Origin: an uncultured Burkholderiaceae bacterium
GTDB lineage: Bacteria; Pseudomonadota; Gammaproteobacteria; Burkholderiales; Burkholderiaceae
NCBI GenBank assembly: GCA_937871985.1
Contig: CALMPB010000151.1
Coordinates: forward strand, 1 to 8,254
Direction: 5' to 3'
Length of the DNA stretch: 8,254 bases
The notes below the pieces were generated by a model. The model ran no database searches. It was given only the letters and a program-made list of their open reading frames with translations, and was not told where the DNA came from. Positions 1-4,952 of this stretch are shown here, piece by piece (position 1 is the first letter of the stretch; every line of letters begins with the position of its first letter). The position numbers and the translations under genes were made by a program.

Positions 1-1
1 C

Positions 2-1297
2 GACGGGCGTGGGTACGTCGTCAGCGGCCTCAGGATCGATCGGACGGCCGACTATGTCGGCCTGTTCGGCCACTTGGGCGGCGCCGTGCGCGACATCGGC
101 CTGGCCGATGCCGCCGTCGCGGGCGGCCGCTATACCGGCGCCTTGGCAGGCGTCAACGAGGGCACCATCGCCAACGTCTATGCGACGGGAGCGGTGGAGG
201 GCGGTGACGATACCGGCGGTCTGGTGGGCCATAACCTGAACGGTACGATCACCAACGCCTATGCGGCGGGTACCGTGGCGGGCGGTGACAATACCGGCGG
301 CTTGGTGGGCCGCAACTCGGGCGGCGAGATCGCCGAGACCTATGCGATGGGCGAGGTGACAGGCGCCGGCACCCGCGGCGGCCTGGTCGGCATGAACGAC
401 GGCACGGTCGCCCGCAGTTTCTACGCCACGACCGATGCCGGCGGCAACCCCGTCGACAACGGATCGGGAGGGGGCAATCCGGATGGCGCGACAGGCAAGC
501 GGCTGGATGAGCTGCGGCAACTCTCCACGTTCACCGCGGCCGGCTGGAATATTTCCGACCGGGGCGGCGAGGATACGGTCTGGCGCATCTACGAAGGCGG
601 CACCACGCCTTTGCTGCGAACCTTCCTGACGTCGATCGCGGTTACCGCCGCCGATGGCGGCAGCAAGGTCTACGACGGCAATACATCGGCCAGCGGTACC
701 TATACTCAGTCGATCGGCTCGGCGGTCCTGGACGGCACGGCCGTCTATGCATTGGACGACAAGAATGCGGGCAGCCGCACGCTGAACGTGTCCGGCCTGT
801 ATTCCGATCAGCGGGGCTATGACATCAGTTTCGTGGGCGGCGGTTACACGGTGACGCCCAAGGCGCTGACCGTTACGGGGTTGTCGGCCGGCGACAAGAC
901 CTACGATGGCACCACCACGGCCACGTGGACGGGTGCGGCGTTGTCGGGGACGGTGGCGGGCGACGAGGTGGCGCTGGACGGGCGTGGGGTCACGGCCTCG
1001 TTCGCCGATGCCGAGGTAGGCGTCGGCAAAGCGGTGACGCTGCAGGGCAGTTTCGGACTGGGCGGCGCGGATGCCTCGAATTACACGCTGACTCAACCAA
1101 CGGCGGGGCTGTCGGCCGATATCCGGCCCGCCGCGCCGCAGGATCCGAAAGCCGCCGCGGCGATCACGAGCGCGCAGAAATCGTGGCCCGACATGCAAGC
1201 CGAGGCCAGGCCGTGGGCGGTGTCCGCCAACGTCGAGCACGAACGGGAGTTCGGAGAGGTGGTGACGGTCAGGGGCAGCGGCATCCGCTTGCCCTGA
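2..1297 (+). CDS. C-terminal part of a large exported adhesin-like protein (GLUG repeats + YDG/MBG domains), 5' end outside window
   Basis: The reading frame is open from the left edge and ends with TGA at 1295-1297, giving 431 residues of a longer protein. Visible residues 19-145 are five degenerate GLUG-type repeats of 26-27 residues with the core TGGLVG and a following YA.G.V segment. Residues about 150-205 form a linker with the run TVWRIYEGGTTPLL that often follows GLUG repeats. Two YDG/MBG-type beta-domains follow, with YDG at residues 224-226 (KVYDGNTS) and 301-303 (KTYDGTTT); the second ends in NYTL. The last 50 residues are charged and end in GSGIRLP, with no membrane anchor, LPXTG-like signal or autotransporter barrel. 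These features are typical of the C-terminal half of filamentous-haemagglutinin-type exoproteins secreted by the two-partner route, so a surface or released adhesin is the likely role. The TPS domain that would prove the route lies outside the window. It resembles in type the exoprotein starting at 4953. Confidence 0.85.
   Translation, partial: DGRGYVVSGLRIDRTADYVGLFGHLGGAVRDIGLADAAVAGGRYTGALAGVNEGTIANVYATGAVEGGDDTGGLVGHNLNGTITNAYAAGTVAGGDNTGGLVGRNSGGEIAETYAMGEVTGAGTRGGLVGMNDGTVARSFYATTDAGGNPVDNGSGGGNPDGATGKRLDELRQLSTFTAAGWNISDRGGEDTVWRIYEGGTTPLLRTFLTSIAVTAADGGSKVYDGNTSASGTYTQSIGSAVLDGTAVYALDDKNAGSRTLNVSGLYSDQRGYDISFVGGGYTVTPKALTVTGLSAGDKTYDGTTTATWTGAALSGTVAGDEVALDGRGVTASFADAEVGVGKAVTLQGSFGLGGADASNYTLTQPTAGLSADIRPAAPQDPKAAAAITSAQKSWPDMQAEARPWAVSANVEHEREFGEVVTVRGSGIRLP
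56..436 (+). repeat. Five tandem GLUG-type protein repeats (78-81 bp units)
   Basis: Equivalent positions of the repeat core fall at 56, 134, 212, 293 and 374, so the period is 78, 78, 81 and 81 bp. The translated cores are VGLFGH, TGALAG, TGGLVG, TGGLVG and RGGLVG. Units three and four are also close at DNA level: the 30 bp at 201-230 and 282-311 differ at only a few positions. The first unit is the most diverged. Repeats of this kind build beta-solenoid stalks in exported proteins. Confidence 0.8.
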
Positions 1298-1310
1298 TCG
1301 CGATCGGGGC
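1291..1310. repeat. Near-perfect palindrome over the stop codon of the first exoprotein gene
   Basis: The arms GCCCTGATCG and CGATCGGGGC pair over 10 positions with one G-T wobble. The TGA stop (1295-1297) lies within the left arm. As RNA it would fold to a short GC-rich hairpin with a CGCG loop. No T-tract follows, so it is not a standard intrinsic terminator. It may stabilise the 3' end of the exoprotein message or have no function. Confidence 0.35.
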
Positions 1311-1383
1311 AAGTCCGTGCGCCGAGCAACAGGGTTGAAACATGATTCCTCCATCATCTTTCGCCAGTGCGATGAACGCACAT

Positions 1384-1390
1384 AGGGAGA
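1384..1390 (+). promoter_or_regulatory. Ribosome binding site that fixes the start at 1396
   Basis: AGGGAGA lies 5 nt before the ATG at 1396. An in-frame ATG at 1342 has no such site and would put 18 polar residues before a clear signal peptide, so 1396 is the better start. Confidence 0.7.
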
Positions 1391-1395
1391 AAAGC

Positions 1396-2289
1396 ATGCG
1401 CTGGATGAAGGCTGGGGTATTGGCGGCGGCAATGGCGATGGCAGGATGGGCCCACGCCGACGTGCCCACGTCGCGGGAATACAAGGTCATGTTGAACCCG
1501 GCGCTGTTCGCCAACCAACCGAAAATCGCATCGAATGCGTTCCTGGCCGACCTGAAGGCAGCGCTGACCTCGGCCGGCTTCGACCGCACGATAGGCGGCA
1601 GCTTCGCCAAGGACAAAGAGCGCACCGTGCGCTTCTACGATTCCCCGGGCACCTGCCAGCTGCGCGCGCAATCCTATTCCTTCCGCGAGCGCGTGGACAG
1701 CAACCGCGAGTCGACCCTGAAATTCCGTTCGACGTCGCAGTCCGCGGCTGCCGCCGTGACGATCAAAGGCACCCAGTCGGGTGCCGAGTCGAAGTTCGAA
1801 ATGGACAAGACCGCCTCGGTCGAAGCCTACTCGCGTTCGACCAAGCAGGATTTCTCGACGAGCAAGAACCTGAACAAGATGAAGGATGTGACGGACCTGT
1901 ATTCCAAGGCGACCGGGCTGACCGTGACCCCGAACGATCCGCTGGTGATCGTGGGCAATCTCTCGGTCTGGGAAAAAACCTACGACGGTCCGAACAGCGA
2001 CCTGGGGCAGCAGGGCGCCGATTTTTCCGTCTCGCTCTGGTACATGAATGAGAACGACAATGCGCCGGTGGTGGCCGAGGCTTCGTTCACGGTCGAGGAG
2101 AAGGACGGCGATTTCACCAACAAGGTCACGCAGCGCTCGACACTCATCTTCAACACCATGACACAGATGAGTTCGTGGACCTCGCCCAACGCCATACCCA
2201 AGACCACGTGGGTCTACCAGTACGATCCCACGTTCTGCAACGCGGGTACGGGAAGCAGCACGGAAGCCGCGACGACGATGCCGTTCTGA
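1396..2289 (+). CDS. Exported protein of unknown function with CYTH-like (triphosphate tunnel) sequence features
   Basis: The protein has 297 residues. Residues 1-21 are a Sec signal peptide: a positive start, a hydrophobic A/M-rich core, and AHA before Asp22. The mature part begins REYKVMLNP (27-35). At 79-111 it shows a pattern like CYTH/triphosphate-tunnel proteins: R-FYD (79-82), then SYSFRER (93-99) and STLKFR (106-111), meaning alternating basic residues on successive beta-strands. The acidic ExExK start of catalytic CYTH enzymes is not clearly present; only E28 and K30 stand in a comparable place. The mature protein has exactly two cysteines, C87 and C281, which could form a disulfide in the periplasm. 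It starts 98 bp after the exoprotein gene and ends at its own terminator, so it may be the last gene of that transcript. The CDS and export are well supported; the CYTH relation is inference from pattern. No enzymatic or structural role is claimed. Confidence 0.85.
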   Translation: MRWMKAGVLAAAMAMAGWAHADVPTSREYKVMLNPALFANQPKIASNAFLADLKAALTSAGFDRTIGGSFAKDKERTVRFYDSPGTCQLRAQSYSFRERVDSNRESTLKFRSTSQSAAAAVTIKGTQSGAESKFEMDKTASVEAYSRSTKQDFSTSKNLNKMKDVTDLYSKATGLTVTPNDPLVIVGNLSVWEKTYDGPNSDLGQQGADFSVSLWYMNENDNAPVVAEASFTVEEKDGDFTNKVTQRSTLIFNTMTQMSSWTSPNAIPKTTWVYQYDPTFCNAGTGSSTEAATTMPF

Positions 2290-2313
2290 TCGCGGCGGGC
2301 AGTGCCGATGAGG

Positions 2314-2337
2314 AAAGGGAGCTTCGGCTCCTTTTTT
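2314..2337 (+). terminator. Intrinsic terminator with a UUCG tetraloop
   Basis: The stem AAAGGGAGC (2314-2322) pairs with GCTCCTTTT (2327-2335), with one G-T wobble, around a TTCG loop closed by C-G, a very stable tetraloop. Six T residues stand at 2332-2337. It lies 24 bp after the stop of the gene at 1396-2289 and separates that gene from the signalling cassette. Confidence 0.88.
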
Positions 2338-2348
2338 GCTTCTTGGGT

Positions 2349-2366
2349 TTGTCATACAGCCGTCAC
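2349..2366 (+). promoter_or_regulatory. Candidate PHO box (PhoB site) upstream of the signalling cassette
   Basis: Two direct heptamers, TTGTCAT (2349-2355) and CCGTCAC (2360-2366), are separated by ACAG, giving the 11-bp period of a PHO box. By eye it matches 14 of 18 positions of the E. coli consensus CTGTCATAWAWCTGTCAY. The hexamer CAGGAT (2377-2382) begins 10 nt after the box, where PhoB-dependent promoters place their -10 element, although it is a weak -10 (3 of 6). The site lies between the terminator at 2314-2337 and the start codon at 2509, the right place for a cassette promoter. PhoB control is inferred; it agrees with the known phosphate control of the related P. aeruginosa vreAIR genes. 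Confidence 0.55.
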
Positions 2367-2384
2367 GCCCGCGGGGCAGGATGG

Positions 2385-2402
2385 CACCATTCCAGAATGG
2401 TG
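2385..2402. repeat. Perfect inverted repeat, 8-bp arms, 2-bp centre
   Basis: CACCATTC (2385-2392), CA, GAATGGTG (2395-2402). It lies just downstream of the candidate PHO box and its weak -10, so it would fall at or just after the transcription start of the cassette. It could be an operator for a dimeric repressor or a 5' leader hairpin. The remaining stretch, 2403-2508, shows no gene and no other motif that I recognise. Confidence 0.4.
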
Positions 2403-2508
2403 TGCCGACCTTGCCGAGCCGATCCCGCTCTCCATCATTGCGCCCGCGGCACGACCGTGGGCCTGGCTGCGCGCGCGGCAATGGCCAGCGCGGGGATGAC
2501 CCGCCGAA

Positions 2509-3201
2509 ATGTCCGTGCAAGCGGCCCGCTTGAGCCGATGCGCTGTCATTCTGGGGGTGACAGGCGCGTTGCTGGCATCGGTCCCGGCGCAGGCAGCCGA
2601 CCCGGTCGCTCCGGCGATCGAGTTCGACATTCCCGCGTTGCCGCTCGCTGATGCGCTGGACCGGTTCGCCGTCGTCTCGGGGCGGTCGGCGCTGTTCAGC
2701 AGCACGCTGGTCGTCGGCCGCACCGCCTCGCCGGTGCGCGGGCGATACCGGTCCGTTGACGCGCTTCACCTGTTGCTCGAAGGCACGGGGCTGGCCGCGG
2801 AGGAGGTCGCCGCGGTAAAGGCCAATGCGCTGGTGATCAGGCCGGCGAGTCCACAGGCGCTGGCGAACGCCGAGGCGAGCCGTACCGCTGCGCGCGCGAA
2901 TCTTCTGGCCTACGACGGGCTGCTGCAGGCGCGGGTATGGCAGGCGCTGTGTGCCGATCCCCGTACGGTACGGCATGACGATCAATCCCTGCTGCGCTTC
3001 GAGGTCGATGCCACCGGACAAGTCCGTCGCGTCCGGCTGCTGGGCGCCACCAGCGACCGGCGGCGGGATGCGGCGCTGGTCGACGTGGTCGCCGGTGTCC
3101 GTGTCGGCCGCGCACCGCCGCCCGAACTGGCACAACCCGTCACCTTGCTGATTCTGCCGCCGAACGAGAGTGCTCCGGCCTGCGATGCGGGGGCGATGTA
3201 G
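2509..3201 (+). CDS. Exported STN + TonB-C-like signalling protein (VreA-like), no receptor barrel
   Basis: The protein has 230 residues. Residues 1-29 are a signal peptide ending AQA, so it acts in the periplasm. Residues about 37-108 are an STN (secretin/TonB N-terminal short) domain: FDIPALPLADALDRFA, then GRSALFSS, RGRYRSVDALHLLLEGTGL and ALVIRP. This is the domain by which FecA-type receptors signal to FecR-type regulators. Residues about 135-220 look like a TonB/TolA C-terminal domain: RFEVDATGQVRRVRLLGAT, a pair RRDAAL, and a terminal APPPELAQPVTLLILPP. There is no beta-barrel, so it cannot be a TonB-dependent receptor. This pairing of domains is that of VreA in the P. aeruginosa PUMA3 system. 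The stop is 2 bp before the sigma-factor start, so the two are surely co-transcribed. Mature-region cysteines are C148 and C225. The ATG at 2509 is chosen because it gives a proper signal peptide. Domain calls are by eye; the VreA-like role is inferred from domains and gene order. Confidence 0.88.
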   Translation: MSVQAARLSRCAVILGVTGALLASVPAQAADPVAPAIEFDIPALPLADALDRFAVVSGRSALFSSTLVVGRTASPVRGRYRSVDALHLLLEGTGLAAEEVAAVKANALVIRPASPQALANAEASRTAARANLLAYDGLLQARVWQALCADPRTVRHDDQSLLRFEVDATGQVRRVRLLGATSDRRRDAALVDVVAGVRVGRAPPPELAQPVTLLILPPNESAPACDAGAM

Positions 3202-3203
3202 CC

Positions 3204-3716
3204 ATGTCCGAAGAAGTGCGGATCCTGCTGCTGGAGTATCTGTCGCGGCATTACGGCGATCTGCGGCGGCGCCTGATGCGGCACCTGCGCAATCCCGAGC
3301 TGGCCGATGACGCGCTGCACGACACCTGGCTACGGGTGCACCGCCTGCATGACCAGGCGCCGGTATTGAATCCGCGCGGCTTCCTGTTGCGGATGTCGGT
3401 GAACGTGGCGCTGAACAACCTGCGCAGCCAGAGCAGCATCGTGCCGGGCACCGAGGTCGAGGCGCTGCTGGAAGTGGCCGATCAGGCCCCGGGCCCCGAA
3501 CAAACCGTCGGGGCGCGCGCGGAGATGGCGGCGTTGCTGGAGATCATCAGGCGCATGCCCGAGCGCCGCCGCGACGTGCTGCTGTTGGTGCGATGGGAAG
3601 GGATGGCGCAGAAGGACGTGGCCAAGCGTCTCGGCGTGTCGCTGCGCACGGTCGAGCTTGAACTCAAGCGTGCCAACGACTACTGTGCGGCTCGCATGGC
3701 CGAGAGAAATAAATAG
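3204..3716 (+). CDS. ECF-type RNA polymerase sigma factor, FecI/VreI-like
   Basis: The protein has 170 residues, a normal length for an ECF sigma factor. Region 2 covers about residues 12-80: a YLSRHYGDLRRRL start, the 2.2-like LADDALHDTWLRVHRL, and the 2.4-like NPRGFLLRMSVNVALNNLR that contacts the -10 element. Region 4 covers about 110-165: MPERRRDVLLLVRWEGMAQKDVAKRLGVSLRTVELELKRA, a helix-turn-helix that reads the -35 element. There is no sigma region 3 and no C-terminal extension. It directs core RNA polymerase to a small set of promoters; the candidate sites are at 3714-3744 and 4841-4871. The start lies 2 bp after the STN gene and is preceded by a run of G at 3189-3193. No copy of the candidate motif precedes this gene or the STN gene, so it seems not to be self-activated through that motif. 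The stop codon TAG is itself part of the downstream promoter-like element. Confidence 0.94.
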   Translation: MSEEVRILLLEYLSRHYGDLRRRLMRHLRNPELADDALHDTWLRVHRLHDQAPVLNPRGFLLRMSVNVALNNLRSQSSIVPGTEVEALLEVADQAPGPEQTVGARAEMAALLEIIRRMPERRRDVLLLVRWEGMAQKDVAKRLGVSLRTVELELKRANDYCAARMAERNK

Positions 3717-3744
3717 CGGGTTTGGACGATGCCAAGTGTCTTCC
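3714..3744 (+). promoter_or_regulatory. Candidate ECF-sigma promoter for the fecR-like gene (copy 1)
   Basis: TAGCGGGTT (3714-3722), 13 bp, GTGTCTTCC (3736-3744), preceded by AT-rich AAATAAA. Both nonamers are identical, with the same spacing, to those at 4841-4871, while the 13-bp spacers share only about 5 of 13 bases. Conserved boxes with an unconserved spacer are what a sigma-factor target looks like. The GGGTT and GTCTTCC parts would be the -35 and -10 elements. It overlaps the stop codon of the sigma gene and lies 50 bp before the fecR-like start, in the 78-bp gap 3717-3794. Confidence 0.7.
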
Positions 3745-3794
3745 TGAAGAGGGAAGGGCATGCGCGACGCAGTATGACCCAATGAAATGACAGG

Positions 3795-4796
3795 ATGACG
3801 ATTTTCATGCCTTCCACAGCCGCCGACCAGGGCACCACCGATGCGCTCCGCGAAGAGGCCCGCATCTGGTTGAGCCGTCTGGCCGTGGGCGAAGTCAGGC
3901 AGGTGGATTTGCAGGCATTCAAGCGCTGGCAGCACGCCAGCCCCGCGCATGCCGCCGCCTTCGAGGACGCCAAGCGCCAGTGGCGGGCGATGAAGCCCGT
4001 GCTCGGCGAATTGCTGCGTACCGATCCGAAGGCCGCGGCCAGGCACGAACGCATGATGCAAGGCCCGAGGGTCAGCCGCCGCGCATTCCTGGGAACGGCC
4101 GTCAGCGCGGCAGCGGTTGCCGGCGTGGTGGTGGCGTACCCGCCGCTCGGCCTGTGGCCGGCGCCCGGCGAATGGGGCGCCGACTATCGCACCGGCACTG
4201 GCGAACAGCAAGCCATCGCGTGGACCGAAGGGGTCCGCATCACCCTCAATACCAACACCCGTATCCGCCGGCGGGCGGCAGCTGGCGAGATCCCCGGTAT
4301 CGACCTGCTGTCCGGCGAGGCCGCGATCGACCTGGCCGGCGTCGGCGCCGCCTTCCACGTCGTGGCGGGCGCGGGCCGGACCGTGGCCGAATCCGGCCGT
4401 TTCGAGGTACGGAATCTGGCTGGCAGTGTGTGTGTGACCTGCATCGAAGGATCGGTGCGCATCGAGCATCCCGCCGGCATCCGCCAGTTGCAGGCCCGCC
4501 AGCAGACGATCTACGACGCCATGTCGATCGGCCGCCAGGCCCGCATCGAGCCTGACGAGGTGTCGGCATGGCGCCGCGGCGAACTGTTGTTCAGGCAGAC
4601 GCCCCTGGCACGGGTGGTGGACGAGATCAATCGCTATCGCCCTGGCAGGATAGTGCTGATGGCGGAGTCCAAGCGCGATCAGCCGGTAAGCGGACGCTTT
4701 CGCATCGCTGTCCTGGACGAGGCCATCGTGCAGCTCCAGCATACCTTCGATCTGCATGCGCGGACGTTTCCCGCCGGGGTGCTGGTTCTCAGTTGA
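3795..4796 (+). CDS. FecR-type anti-sigma/regulator, VreR-like, with Tat-like membrane signal
   Basis: The protein has 333 residues from the ATG at 3795; the ATG at 3807 (MPSTAADQ) is equally possible because the AGGA at 3792-3795 could serve it. Residues about 17-65 are the cytoplasmic FecR N-terminal domain (REEARIWLSRLAVGEV, FKRWQHASPAHAAAFEDAKRQWRAM), which holds the sigma factor. Residues 92-120 hold SRRAFLG followed by a hydrophobic A/V stretch: a membrane segment with a twin-arginine motif. The periplasmic FecR domain spans about 130-230 (GVRITLNTNTRIR, FEVRNLAGSVCVTCIEGSV). Residues about 262-333 form the C-terminal STN-like signalling part (ARVVDEINRYRPGRIVL, PVSGRFRI, LDEAIVQLQ). 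The protein should take the signal from the STN protein across the inner membrane to the sigma factor. The conserved LGTRF self-cleavage region reads ESGRF (199-203), so the Gly-Thr pair is absent. It is separated from the sigma gene by 78 bp and has its own candidate promoter. Confidence 0.92.
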   Translation: MTIFMPSTAADQGTTDALREEARIWLSRLAVGEVRQVDLQAFKRWQHASPAHAAAFEDAKRQWRAMKPVLGELLRTDPKAAARHERMMQGPRVSRRAFLGTAVSAAAVAGVVVAYPPLGLWPAPGEWGADYRTGTGEQQAIAWTEGVRITLNTNTRIRRRAAAGEIPGIDLLSGEAAIDLAGVGAAFHVVAGAGRTVAESGRFEVRNLAGSVCVTCIEGSVRIEHPAGIRQLQARQQTIYDAMSIGRQARIEPDEVSAWRRGELLFRQTPLARVVDEINRYRPGRIVLMAESKRDQPVSGRFRIAVLDEAIVQLQHTFDLHARTFPAGVLVLS

Positions 4797-4840
4797 GAGG
4801 TCGCGTGGCCGCACGGGTTTCGACCACAGTCGAAAATATT

Positions 4841-4871
4841 TAGCGGGTTGCGGGGTTGCTGCGTGTCTTCC
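4841..4871 (+). promoter_or_regulatory. Candidate ECF-sigma promoter for the second exoprotein gene (copy 2)
   Basis: TAGCGGGTT (4841-4849), 13 bp, GTGTCTTCC (4863-4871), preceded by AAAATATT. It repeats the element at 3714-3744 with both boxes identical and the same spacing. It lies in the 156-bp gap between the fecR-like gene and the exoprotein gene, and would give a leader of roughly 75 nt before the ATG at 4953. I see no terminator in the gap, so read-through from the fecR-like gene is also possible. Confidence 0.72.
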
Positions 4872-4952
4872 AGATAGACGGACCGATCTCTGTGGGCGTG
4901 CAGCGCCGACAGCCAGACGGCACCGATTCCAACCTACTGGCGGATATCTCCC

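Noticed and set aside
1291..1310. Palindrome at the end of the first exoprotein gene as an intrinsic terminator
   Set aside because: The hairpin is GC-rich but is followed by AAGTCC rather than a run of T; it is kept only as a repeat.
1335..1360. TTGAAA at 1335 with CATCAT or CATCTT as a sigma-70 promoter for the gene at 1396
   Set aside because: The spacers are about 11 and 14 bp, too short for a sigma-70 promoter, and nothing TATAAT-like lies at 16-18 bp.
1342..1395. Upstream ATG at 1342 as the start of the CYTH-like gene
   Set aside because: It has no ribosome binding site and would bury the signal peptide behind 18 polar residues, whereas 1396 has AGGGAGA at proper distance.
1354..3135. 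A 593-codon open frame on the minus strand opposite the CYTH-like and STN genes
   Set aside because: It crosses the clear intrinsic terminator and two coding genes in antisense and encodes an arginine-rich product with no recognisable domain.
3740..3756. CTTCC/GGAAG inverted repeat after the sigma gene as a terminator
   Set aside because: The stem is only 5 bp with a 7-nt loop and no T-tract, and its left arm is part of the conserved promoter-like box.
3204..4796. Sigma/FecR pair as an iron-citrate (fecIR) uptake system
   Set aside because: No TonB-dependent receptor or Fur-like site was seen nearby; the partner gene is an STN/TonB-C protein and the downstream target is an exoprotein.
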